From contig DAOVQH010000164.1 of NCBI GenBank assembly GCA_030628755.1, positions 1 through 5,993 on the forward strand: a stretch of DNA of 5,993 nucleotides. The letters run 5' to 3'. The position numbers and the translations under genes are program-made. Of the stretch, positions 1 to 4,815 are shown in pieces; the stretch's first letter is position 1, and each line of letters begins with the position of its first letter. The stretch comes from Candidatus Cloacimonadota bacterium. Its GTDB lineage: Bacteria; Cloacimonadota; Cloacimonadia; Cloacimonadales; TCS61. The notes under the pieces are model-generated. The model was given only the letters and a program-made list of their open reading frames with translations, searched no databases and had not been told where the DNA came from.

Positions 1-70
1 CGAAAATGAATGCCGGTAATATTATAAAGAATAATATTATGATTTTTGTCAGATTTTCTTTTTTTAACAT
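1..70 (-). CDS. N-terminus of a signal-peptide protein (cut by window edge)
   Basis: Reading the minus strand from the ATG at 70-68 gives 23 codons that stay open to the window edge. The peptide begins MLKKENLTK and continues with a strongly hydrophobic stretch (IIILFFIILPAFIF), the n-region plus h-region pattern of a Sec signal peptide or N-terminal membrane anchor. An AAGGAG Shine-Dalgarno sequence lies at 83-78 on the minus strand, 7 bases before the start, which makes the start convincing despite the short visible length. The gene lies downstream of the VWA gene in the same direction, separated by a 234-base gap that contains a palindromic repeat, so co-transcription is possible but not shown. 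Nothing of the mature protein is visible and no function can be assigned. Confidence 0.65.
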   Translation of the reverse strand, partial: MLKKENLTKIIILFFIILPAFIF

Positions 71-86
71 TTTTATTCTCCTTTTC

Positions 87-263
87 TTAATTAATTTTAA
101 GGGTTCTGAAAAAATACCATTTGCTTGTCATTCCGTACTTGATGCGGAATCCAATATCCTTTCCCCACTTTCGTGAGGACAAGTATTTCAATGGATTCCC
201 GTTTTCACGAGAATGACAGATAAAATGAAATTCCTCATTTTTCAGAACTCGTTAATTAATTTT
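87..263. repeat. Nested inverted-repeat (MITE/REP-like) element
   Basis: Several pairs of inverted arms are nested about one centre. They are TTAATTAA (87-94 and 252-259), GTTCTGAAAAA (103-113) with TTTTTCAGAAC (238-248), CATTT (118-122) with AAATG (223-227), TGTCATT (126-132) with AATGACA (212-218), and GGAATCCA (146-153) with TGGATTCC (192-199). The outer 12-mer TTAATTAATTTT also occurs in direct orientation at 87-98 and 252-263. No coding region spans it. It could be a small non-autonomous repeat or, in RNA from the minus-strand VWA gene, a large 3' hairpin. The arms are seen directly; the mobile-element reading is inference. Confidence 0.7.
126..219. repeat. Core interspersed repeat, TGTCATTCC...GAATGACAG
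   Basis: This is the inner part of the nested palindrome. Its right end (192-219) matches 4501-4528 at 23 of 28 positions by hand count, so it belongs to a family present at least twice here. A weaker third relative, CCCCACTTTCGTGAGGACAAG, lies inside it at 163-183. The pattern TCATTCCG..CTTGAT.CGGAATCC followed by GATTCCCG.TTTC...GAATGAC resembles short palindromic repeats dispersed in intergenic DNA of many bacteria. Confidence 0.65.
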
Positions 264-267
264 CCTA

Positions 268-291
268 TGTCAGGACAGGCTCAGTGTGACA
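268..291. repeat. Short interspersed repeat-like segment
   Basis: TGTCA at 268-272 and TGACA at 287-291 bound a segment whose minus strand reads TGTCACACTGAGCCTGTCC. The core CACTGAGCCTGTC resembles a dispersed intergenic repeat that I recognise from many bacterial genomes. It lies between the nested palindrome and the end of the VWA gene. Its function is unknown. Confidence 0.4.
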
Positions 292-304
292 AAAGAAGGT
301 GGTT

Positions 305-1414
305 TTATTCAAACTTATAATTCTTCTTTTGTGCCTGTTCAATTATTGCATTGATGATCGCAGCATCGAGCGTGTTATCCTGAAGTTGACTGCGCTGCTC
401 AGCTACGTATTTACGTCTTTCTTCGTTTAGTTTATTTATCTTTTCCTGCAATTCTTTTCGCATCGCTGCTTTTTCTTCTACGTAAGCTTTACGTTCTTCC
501 GGACTCATGCCTTTCATCTCTTCAGGAAGTTCTTCTTCTTTGAGTTCTTCTATATTAACAGCACCTTCTTCTTCTGCATCCACCAGGTCCCAGGCAATGT
601 TTTTGTATTGACCGGTAGATTTGGTTACAGCCCGTTGAGTATATACACCAGCACCAAGTGCCATAGCATTTTTATCCTGCTCTGCCTGTCGCTGCTTGAA
701 TTTTTTTCCTTCCCTGCCATAGGCTATGTATGTTTTATTCAATTCGTCACTTAGTTGCATTATTTCTTCATCTTGTGGTGAATCGATGTGAACGATCTGC
801 TGGTTCTGGTCGATATTCATATATTTTCCATCAGCTCGGTCTGCTCCGTCTTTCCACCAGGTATCGATACCTTCTTTGTAGTCACCGCAAAATATCGTAT
901 TTACAATTATTCCTTTGGAAATAGCTTGCTTGCAGGCTTCTTTATAATTCACTTTTCCCTGGGTGAAAGGTTCATTTCCAGCTATGAAGATAATCTTGAG
1001 TTCCTCGTTGCTTTCACTCCAGTGCAGACCATTCACAGCAGATTGAATAACCTGTCCGCAATATTCATCTCCGCCATTTGTTCGCAGGATGAATAGTTCT
1101 TCTGATATTTTATCGAGGTCCTGTGAGAGTTCTACTATCATGCGGATGTAACCTTCTTTTGCGGGAATACTGCTCTTCCCGTATTCATAAAGGGCAACGT
1201 AAAGCTCGATTGTTTCACCTTCTCTTTTGGAAAGAGCCAGTTCATTTACGATTTTCCAGAGCTGGGATTTTGCCTGCCCGATAAGACCTTCCATGCTGCC
1301 GCTGGTATCCAGAAGAATAGCTAGTTCAACTTTCGGTGCTGTTTCCTTGGCCAGCAATCCGACTGCAGAAAACAGGATAACACCAGCCAGAGCGATCTTT
1401 AAAAATTTATTCAT
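305..1414 (-). CDS. Secreted VWA-domain (von Willebrand factor A) protein
   Basis: The protein has 369 residues. It starts with a Sec signal peptide (MNKFLKIALAGVILFSAVGLLA, probable cleavage after A22). The VWA domain follows: VELAILLDTSGSM at about 29-41 carries the metal-binding MIDAS motif DxSxS (D36, S38, S40), TNGGDEYCG at 112-120 supplies the later MIDAS Thr/Asp region, and IIFIAGNEPF at 141-150 is a buried beta-strand with the conserved GNEPF turn. The C-terminal 80 or so residues are highly charged, rich in Glu, Lys and Gln, and probably form a coiled coil. The start at 1414 is preferred over a Met 19 codons upstream because it has a strong GGAGGA site and begins the signal peptide. 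VWA domains bind protein ligands through a divalent cation; the partner is unknown. The gene is followed on the same strand by another exported-protein gene, so an envelope or periplasmic role is likely. Confidence 0.9.
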   Translation of the reverse strand: MNKFLKIALAGVILFSAVGLLAKETAPKVELAILLDTSGSMEGLIGQAKSQLWKIVNELALSKREGETIELYVALYEYGKSSIPAKEGYIRMIVELSQDLDKISEELFILRTNGGDEYCGQVIQSAVNGLHWSESNEELKIIFIAGNEPFTQGKVNYKEACKQAISKGIIVNTIFCGDYKEGIDTWWKDGADRADGKYMNIDQNQQIVHIDSPQDEEIMQLSDELNKTYIAYGREGKKFKQRQAEQDKNAMALGAGVYTQRAVTKSTGQYKNIAWDLVDAEEEGAVNIEELKEEELPEEMKGMSPEERKAYVEEKAAMRKELQEKINKLNEERRKYVAEQRSQLQDNTLDAAIINAIIEQAQKKNYKFE

Positions 1415-1420
1415 AATAGT

Positions 1421-1426
1421 TCCTCC
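1421..1426 (-). promoter_or_regulatory. Ribosome binding site of the VWA gene (decides the start)
   Basis: On the minus strand this reads GGAGGA, 6 bases before the ATG at 1414-1412. The longer alternative start at 1471 has no comparable site and would put 19 polar residues in front of the signal peptide, so the site fixes translation at 1414. Confidence 0.8.
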
Positions 1427-1602
1427 AATTTCTTTGTTGTTTTTTATCACATACCAAGAATTGAAATTCAATAAAAATGAGTCAATGAAATAATGAAAAA
1501 ACCTTCGGATTGATTGAACGAAGTGAGACCTTCCGACTTCGCTATCTCCTTGAAAAAACTATAGTGAACAAGAAAGCTACGCCGGACGGGTGCGAATGGT
1601 TG

Positions 1603-1623
1603 ATTGTGTAAAATTTTCACAAT
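1603..1623. promoter_or_regulatory. AT-rich palindrome, candidate operator
   Basis: ATTGTG and CACAAT are perfect inverted arms around a 9-base centre (T followed by AAAATTTT, itself a palindrome). The arms recall a CRP/FNR-type half-site pair (TGTG...CACA), but the spacing is one base longer than the classical CRP site. It overlaps the -35 of the promoter-like sequence at 1616-1643, which is how a repressor site would be placed. A chance AT-rich palindrome is possible in this base composition. Confidence 0.35.
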
Positions 1624-1643
1624 TTTGGTTACACTTATATTAT
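1616..1643 (+). promoter_or_regulatory. Sigma70-like promoter candidate
   Basis: TTCACA (five of six bases of TTGACA) at 1616-1621 is followed after 16 bases by TATTAT (five of six of TATAAT) at 1638-1643. It would transcribe the plus strand towards the restriction-modification remnant and dinD, giving a leader of nearly 400 bases before dinD. The region is AT-rich and the phylum's promoter consensus is unknown, so this is a weak call. Confidence 0.3.
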
Positions 1644-1672
1644 TTATTTTGAAATCTTAAAAAAGAAGGTAA

Positions 1673-1808
1673 AACACAACAGATTTAGAAAACCGGATAG
1701 ATATAATGGTCTATAAATTACACGAGCTAACTTACGAGGAAATAAAAATAGTTGACTCCGCCTTCGCTTTATTAAAAAGAAGAGTATGACAATGATAAGA
1801 TCGAGTAA
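1673..1808 (+). pseudogene. Remnant of a type IIG-like R-M protein C-terminus (copy 1, frameshifted)
   Basis: The plus strand reads DLENRIDIMVYKL then HELTYEEIKIVDSAFALL, which resembles the extreme C-terminus of Eco57I/TaqI-like restriction-modification proteins (pattern IDxxVYxLYxLTxEEIxIV). The frame opens directly after a stop at 1670-1672, so no upstream part of the protein survives. At the A-run around 1774-1778 there is one extra base compared with the second copy at 2862-3056. In the original frame this leads to TGA at 1787; skipping one A restores KEEYDNDKIE and a stop at 1806. A 27-codon ORF from the ATG at 1706 exists, but it has no clear ribosome binding site and looks like debris rather than a gene. 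Confidence 0.6.
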
Positions 1809-1828
1809 GCTATGGAGTGACAAGCCCT

Positions 1829-1858
1829 AACGGTTGACTCACAATAATTTGAACCGTT
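1829..1858. repeat. Small inverted repeat AACGGTT/AACCGTT
   Basis: AACGGTT at 1829-1835 and AACCGTT at 1852-1858 form a 7-base-pair stem with a 16-base loop in the intergenic stretch upstream of dinD. It is too weak for a terminator and has no U-run. It may mark a repeat end or be chance. Confidence 0.3.
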
Positions 1859-1859
1859 G

Positions 1860-1894
1860 CGACCTGTCTCGCCGAAGTTTTACGAAGGCGGAAG
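1860..1894. repeat. Interspersed repeat, CCTGTCTCG...GAAGGCGGAAG (copy 1)
   Basis: This segment aligns with 4671-4706: both share CCTGTCTCG, a middle AG.TT.A, and GAAG.CGGAAG at the right. The copies lie in two different intergenic regions about 2.8 kb apart in the same orientation. It resembles dispersed intergenic repeats with a CCGAAG...CGAAGGCGG pattern. No coding role is visible. Confidence 0.55.
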
Positions 1895-1951
1895 TTCTCG
1901 TAAACTCGACCGTTCGCAAGGTTTTAATTTGAACAAAGCGGATTATGAGCG

Positions 1952-2007
1952 GCTGGGGGTGTCCAGCTTCTCTGTACCACTCGTGAGTGGTCAGATACGC
2001 CGGGACA
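1952..2007. promoter_or_regulatory. Large hairpin/operator-like palindrome ahead of dinD
   Basis: The core is ACCACTC (1976-1982), GT, GAGTGGT (1985-1991). It is extended by TCTG (1971-1974) and CAGA (1992-1995) with one bulged T at 1975, giving eleven paired positions per arm. An outer pair, TGTCC (1960-1964) with GGACA (2003-2007), closes the structure and ends on the first base of the dinD Shine-Dalgarno sequence AAGGAGGAG (2007-2015). An alternative hairpin, GCTGG (1952-1956) with CCAGC (1963-1967), would use part of the outer arm and so exclude it. It could be an operator for a dimeric repressor, a leader RNA structure acting on dinD translation, or another dispersed palindrome. It does not match the enterobacterial CTGT-N8-ACAG LexA box. 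Confidence 0.55.
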
Positions 2008-2024
2008 AGGAGGAGTTTATATAA

Positions 2025-2861
2025 ATGAAAAAAGAGATCATAAAAACTCTGACAGCAGATTTTGAATCTTATTCAAATATAACGGTAAATGAGATCGAAT
2101 TCTGGTTTGCCAGAGATCTTCAGCATTTGCTGGGTTATACCGAATGGCGTAATTTCACAAAAGCAATAAATAAAGCCAAAACATCGTGTGAAACCGCTGG
2201 TCATCGGATTTCAGACCATTTTGTTGAAGTCAACAAAATGGTTAAGATCGGTTCTGAAACAGAGCGTGAAATCAGTGATCTTATGCTTACACGATTTGCC
2301 TGTTATCTGATTGCGCAAAACGGCGATCCTAAAAAAGAAGAAATTGCTTTTGCTCAAAATTATTTTGCGGTTAAAACTCGTAAATTTGAGATCATCGAAC
2401 AGCGAATAAAAGATTGGGAACGATTAAATGCCCGTCAAAAGCTAACACTTTCCGAAAAGGAACTTTCCCAACTTATCTATGATAGAACAGGGGATGATAG
2501 AAATTTCGGTATTATTCGTAGCAAAGGTGACAAGGCTTTGTTTGGTTTTTCTACAAGAGAAATGAAAAGTAAATTGGATATCAAATCGAATCGTCCGTTG
2601 GCAGATTTTTTACCGACAATTACAATAAAAGCAAAAGATTTTGCCACAGAGATCACTATTTTCAATATACAAGATAAAGATATAAAAACCGGACAGCAAA
2701 TATCATGGGAACATATCAGAAATAATAAGGGAGTCAGAAAATTATTACTTGAACGAGGTATAAAACCCGAAGAACTGCCTGCTGACGAAGATGTTAAGAA
2801 ATTAGAACGAAGGGTGAAATCGGAAGATAAAAAGTTTTTAAAGAATCCGGAGAAACTATAA
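2025..2861 (+). CDS. dinD: DNA damage-inducible protein D
   Basis: The 278-residue product matches the DinD family over its full length; E. coli DinD has about 274 residues. The N-terminal part is a BRO-N-like domain, with FWFARDLQHLLGYTEWRNF at 26-44. The centre carries the family signature GDKALFG, MKSKL, RPLADFLPTITIKAKDFA and EITIFN. The C-terminus has WEHIRNNKGVRKLLLERGI, PEELPADEDVKKLERRV and a lysine-rich end. In E. coli dinD is SOS-induced and its product has been reported to inhibit RecA filaments; carrying that role over here is inference. DinD homologues are often found near restriction-modification genes, which fits the R-M tails on both sides. The start is supported by AAGGAGGAG at 2007-2015, 9 bases before the ATG. 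No recognisable LexA box is present, but the 1952-2007 palindrome is a candidate control site. Confidence 0.93.
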   Translation: MKKEIIKTLTADFESYSNITVNEIEFWFARDLQHLLGYTEWRNFTKAINKAKTSCETAGHRISDHFVEVNKMVKIGSETEREISDLMLTRFACYLIAQNGDPKKEEIAFAQNYFAVKTRKFEIIEQRIKDWERLNARQKLTLSEKELSQLIYDRTGDDRNFGIIRSKGDKALFGFSTREMKSKLDIKSNRPLADFLPTITIKAKDFATEITIFNIQDKDIKTGQQISWEHIRNNKGVRKLLLERGIKPEELPADEDVKKLERRVKSEDKKFLKNPEKL

Positions 2862-2988
2862 AAAACAGGCAAAGACACGCAAAAGCTGGAAGATAAAATA
2901 GATTTAATGGTTTATAAATTATATGAACTAACTTATAATGAAGTTAAAATTGCTGATATCGCCTTCGCTATGTCAAAAGAAGAGTATG

Positions 2989-3005
2989 AAAACTTCCGAA
3001 GTTTT
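2989..3005. repeat. Near-palindrome AAAACTTCCGAAGTTTT (left arm)
   Basis: Two 8-base arms, AAAACTTC and GAAGTTTT, flank one central C. The inner 15-mer is the exact reverse complement of 3030-3044, so the unit is palindromic in itself and also pairs with its neighbour (25 bases apart). The same pair recurs at 4453-4485 behind the next gene. Confidence 0.75.
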
Positions 3006-3029
3006 CCAAGAAAGAAAATCTTCCGTATG

Positions 3030-3044
3030 AAACTTCGGAAGTTT
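3030..3044. repeat. Near-palindrome AAACTTCGGAAGTTT (right arm)
   Basis: This is the inverted partner of 2990-3004. It ends one base short of the AGAGGAGA ribosome binding site of the next gene (3045-3052), so a leader hairpin formed by the pair would sit immediately before that site. Confidence 0.75.
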
Positions 3045-3060
3045 AGAGGAGAATGAAAAA

Positions 3061-4443
3061 ATGGAAATCAATGAAATTATCGAAGAATTAAAATATTTTA
3101 AAGGTTATTTCCCTAAAGAAGCATTAGAGCAGGCAATAGAAAAAAAGGAAGAGATTATTCCGGAATTAATAAATCAAATTGAATGGGCTATAGAGAATAT
3201 TAAAATTTTAGAAGAAGAAAATCATCATTTTGGGTATCTTTATGCTTTTTTCCTGCTTGCTCAATTCAGAGAGAAAAGAGCTTTTCCGTTAATAGTAAGA
3301 TTTTTCACAATTCTCGAAGGTGATGGATATTATTTTACAGGTGATATAATCACAGAAAACCTGGATGAAATTCTTACCTCTGTTTATGATGGGAATTTAG
3401 ATATGCTGAAGAAAGTTATAGAAAATAAGACAATTAATGAATTCATCCGGTCCGCTTTCATGGATTGTCTTATGATCTTATATAAATTTGAAGAGATCAA
3501 AAGAGATGAGTTGATCACTTATTTCAGGTCTTTGTTTAATGAAAAATTGGAAAGAGAATATTCCTATATATGGCAAAATTTAGTCAGTAATTGTGCTGAA
3601 ATATTTGCTGAAGATTTGATCGATGAAATTAATCAGGCATACGAAAAAGATTTGATAGATCAGTTCGAACTACCACAAGAGGAAATAATCGAAGCAATAA
3701 AGACAAAATATTATCAGTATAGTCATTTTGGAGAAATGGAAAAAATTGATGACACAATAAAGGAAACTGAATGGTGGGCTTGTTTTAAAAATGATAACGA
3801 AGAATTAGTCGAACCCCCAAAAGTTGAAGAGAAATTTACCACAAATACGAATAAAATAATTTCAGATGGTACAATTCCGTATAAAAAAGAAACAAAAAAG
3901 ATCGGTCGGAATGAACCTTGTCCTTGCGGAAGCGGAAAAAAGTATAAGAAATGTTGCGGGAAAATAATTACAGAAAAAACGGAGGATAAAAAAATGGCAG
4001 GAATTTATCATATTAAAACTACTTTAAGTGATTATTCTTTGAGAGTTCGAGGATATCCTTATCGAGTAATTGCAATCGATGGTAATGATAGTTTATATAA
4101 ACTTGCAGAAGCAATTTTGGACTCATTTGATTTTGATATGGATCATTGTTTTGGATTTTTTGATAATTTGAAGAATTTTTATCAATCAAGGGAAGGTTAT
4201 GAACTTTTTGCTGATATTGGAGAGTCAGTGAAATTTCCGGGAGTTAAAGAAACAAAGATCGAAGATGTCTATAATGAGATCAATAAGAAAATGCTTTTTT
4301 TCTATGATTATGGTGATAGCTGGCGATTTATAACACAGCTTATAGCTGTTCAGGAATTAAAGAGTGAAAGCAGAAAACCGCAGATAGTTAAATCCGTGGG
4401 AATTGCGCCGGAACAATATCCGGAATGGGATGATGAGGAATAA
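3061..4443 (+). CDS. DUF1186 / SEC-C / pRiA4b_ORF3-like fusion protein
   Basis: The 460-residue protein appears cytoplasmic, with no signal peptide. Residues 1 to about 240 look like DUF1186: an alpha-helical region with FPKEALEQAIEKKEEI, YAFFLLAQFREKRAFPLIVR and a WWACF segment near 238. A classic SEC-C zinc-binding motif follows at 281-301 (GRNEPCPCGSGKKYKKCCGK), with C287, C289, C298 and C299 as ligands. Residues 312-460 form a pRiA4b_ORF3-like domain, recognised by its start (IYHIKTTLSDYSLRVRG) and by FFYDYGDSWRF at 413-423. DUF1186 with SEC-C is a familiar pairing; the added pRiA4b domain is the unusual part. None of the three domains has a firmly known reaction; SEC-C in SecA binds zinc and contacts SecB and ribosomes. 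The start is supported by AGAGGAGA at 3045-3052, 8 bases before the ATG. An ATG at 3053 is out of frame. The gene is plus-strand, 199 bases after dinD, and bracketed by AAACTTCCGAAGTTT repeats. Confidence 0.85.
   Translation: MEINEIIEELKYFKGYFPKEALEQAIEKKEEIIPELINQIEWAIENIKILEEENHHFGYLYAFFLLAQFREKRAFPLIVRFFTILEGDGYYFTGDIITENLDEILTSVYDGNLDMLKKVIENKTINEFIRSAFMDCLMILYKFEEIKRDELITYFRSLFNEKLEREYSYIWQNLVSNCAEIFAEDLIDEINQAYEKDLIDQFELPQEEIIEAIKTKYYQYSHFGEMEKIDDTIKETEWWACFKNDNEELVEPPKVEEKFTTNTNKIISDGTIPYKKETKKIGRNEPCPCGSGKKYKKCCGKIITEKTEDKKMAGIYHIKTTLSDYSLRVRGYPYRVIAIDGNDSLYKLAEAILDSFDFDMDHCFGFFDNLKNFYQSREGYELFADIGESVKFPGVKETKIEDVYNEINKKMLFFYDYGDSWRFITQLIAVQELKSESRKPQIVKSVGIAPEQYPEWDDEE
3981..3996 (+). 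promoter_or_regulatory. Internal ribosome binding site and in-frame ATG at the domain junction
   Basis: GGAGG at 3981-3985 lies 8 bases before the ATG at 3994-3996, which is codon 312 and in frame with the fusion gene. Translation from here would yield a separate 149-residue pRiA4b_ORF3-like protein beginning MAGIYHIKTTL, exactly where that domain starts. The GGAGG also encodes part of the linker (TEDKK), so it might be coincidental, but the position and spacing are those of a real start. Confidence 0.5.
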
Positions 4444-4452
4444 CTCCTGTTC

Positions 4453-4485
4453 AAACTTCCGAAGTTTTTGAAACTTCGGAAGTTT
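4453..4485. repeat. Paired AAACTTCCGAAGTTT palindromes behind the fusion gene
   Basis: AAACTTCCGAAGTTT at 4453-4467 and its exact reverse complement at 4471-4485 are separated by TTG, giving a 15-base-pair stem. The same pair occurs before the gene (2990-3004 and 3030-3044) with a wider spacer. Nine bases after the stop codon, in a convergent intergenic region, it could end transcription from either side, though no clear U-run follows. A REP-like dispersed repeat is the other reading. Confidence 0.75.
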
Positions 4486-4500
4486 AAGCACATTCATTCG

Positions 4501-4528
4501 TAGATTCCCGCTTTCGAGGGAATGACAG
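4501..4528. repeat. ATTCCC-N8-GGGAAT repeat unit
   Basis: ATTCCC (4504-4509) and GGGAAT (4518-4523) are separated by exactly 8 bases, the same architecture as the neisserial dRS3 element. The flanking TAG...GACAG matches the repeat ending at 219. The arms can form a six-base-pair hairpin. Sharing the spacing with dRS3 does not show common descent. Confidence 0.6.
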
Positions 4529-4548
4529 TTCTTCTTGCTTTTCTCACT

Positions 4549-4569
4549 TTCCCTTTTGTTAAAAGGGAA
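4549..4569. repeat. Perfect hairpin TTCCCTTTT-GTT-AAAAGGGAA
   Basis: A 9-base-pair perfect stem with a 3-base loop lies in the gap between the convergent genes. On the plus strand it is followed by TTTATAAG, a weak U-tract, so it may act as a terminator for the fusion gene. It lies about 105 bases after that stop codon. Confidence 0.5.
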
Positions 4570-4577
4570 TTTATAAG

Positions 4578-4592
4578 CCAACCAAAGGTTGG
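4578..4592. repeat. Perfect hairpin CCAACC-AAA-GGTTGG
   Basis: A 6-base-pair GC-containing stem with a 3-base loop lies nine bases after the preceding hairpin. No U-run follows on either strand. It adds to a row of four consecutive palindromes between 4453 and 4592. Confidence 0.5.
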
Positions 4593-4629
4593 TAAACCTC
4601 GCGCTTACTGCAAGGGATTCTCTTTCCCC

Positions 4630-4660
4630 CTTTTTACTTTTATCTTTATCCTTTTTCCTT
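4630..4660. repeat. 31-base pyrimidine-rich direct repeat, copy 1
   Basis: This tract begins CTTTTTACTTTTATC, is almost entirely C and T on the plus strand, and recurs without mismatch at 4742-4772, 112 bases downstream. No reading frame explains it. Confidence 0.85.
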
Positions 4661-4670
4661 CTTGTCACGC

Positions 4671-4706
4671 CGTCCTGTCTCGGCATAGCTTAAGCGAAGA
4701 CGGAAG
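4671..4706. repeat. Interspersed repeat, CCTGTCTCG...GAAGACGGAAG (copy 2)
   Basis: This is the second copy of the element at 1860-1894, in the same orientation. It lies between the two 31-base pyrimidine-rich repeats, as if it had landed within or beside a duplicated tract. Confidence 0.55.
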
Positions 4707-4741
4707 CAATATTCTTTATTTTTTATTCTTTGATCTTTGAT

Positions 4742-4772
4742 CTTTTTACTTTTATCTTTATCCTTTTTCCTT
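4742..4772. repeat. 31-base pyrimidine-rich direct repeat, copy 2
   Basis: This is an exact match to 4630-4660. It is preceded by two tandem CTTTGAT heptamers (4728-4734 and 4735-4741), so the tract looks prone to slippage. Confidence 0.85.
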
Positions 4773-4773
4773 T

Positions 4774-4815
4774 CTCAAAGCAGGCCTTGTCATCCGACAT
4801 GGTAAAAGCTTTGAG
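4774..4815. repeat. Inverted repeat CTCAAAGC/GCTTTGAG after the macroglobulin gene
   Basis: CTCAAAGC (4774-4781) and GCTTTGAG (4808-4815) form an 8-base-pair stem with a 26-base loop. On the minus strand it begins three bases after the stop codon of the alpha-2-macroglobulin-like gene. The next minus-strand bases are A- and G-rich, not U-rich, so a classical intrinsic terminator is not supported, although a role in 3'-end formation is possible. Confidence 0.45.

Larger units (their letters stand above)
2862..3056 (+). pseudogene. R-M C-terminal tail (copy 2), in frame behind the dinD stop
   Basis: Starting with the codon right after the dinD TAA, and in the same frame, the sequence is open to TGA at 3054-3056. 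It encodes KLEDKIDLMVYKLYELTYN, then EVKIADIAFAMSKEEYENF. This resembles the last residues of Eco57I/TaqI-like type IIG restriction-modification proteins and is a diverged copy of 1673-1808 (about 25 mismatches and one 1-base indel over some 104 bases by hand count). After EEYENF the frame runs into the AAACTTCCGAAGTTT repeats, so the remaining residues (beginning RSFPRKK) are repeat-derived. An ATG at 2907 could begin a 49-residue peptide, but no good ribosome binding site precedes it. A stop-codon readthrough extension of DinD is possible but less likely. Confidence 0.55.

Noticed and set aside
1415..1471. Longer VWA protein starting at the Met at 1471
   Set aside because: It lacks a ribosome binding site and adds polar residues ahead of a clear signal peptide; GGAGGA fits the start at 1414.
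730..1493. Plus-strand open frames opposite the VWA gene
   Set aside because: They are antisense to a confidently coding region, have no family resemblance and no good ribosome binding sites.
1415..1500. Minus-strand promoter for the VWA gene
   Set aside because: TTGACT and TTGAAT occur upstream, but no -10 hexamer lies at a suitable distance, so no site can be supported.
1472..2024. LexA/SOS box for dinD
   Set aside because: I found neither a CTGT-N8-ACAG nor a CGAAC-N4-GTTCG site. The CTG...CAG around the 1976-1991 palindrome is too widely spaced for a LexA box, although LexA sites in this phylum could differ.
2477..2878. Minus-strand open frame opposite dinD
   Set aside because: It lies antisense to a clear dinD gene, and its Ser/Phe-rich composition is what the complement of lysine- and glutamate-rich codons gives.
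1673..2990. The two R-M tail copies as target-site duplications of an insertion carrying dinD
   Set aside because: They are over 100 bases long and only about three quarters identical, far too long and diverged for target-site duplications.
4453..4485. Integron attC site
   Set aside because: The paired palindrome lacks RYYYAAC/GTTRRRY core sites and the bulged attC architecture.
4357..4740. Open frames on both strands across the convergent intergenic region
   Set aside because: They run through palindromes and pyrimidine-rich direct repeats, giving low-complexity peptides, and one overlaps the end of the fusion gene.
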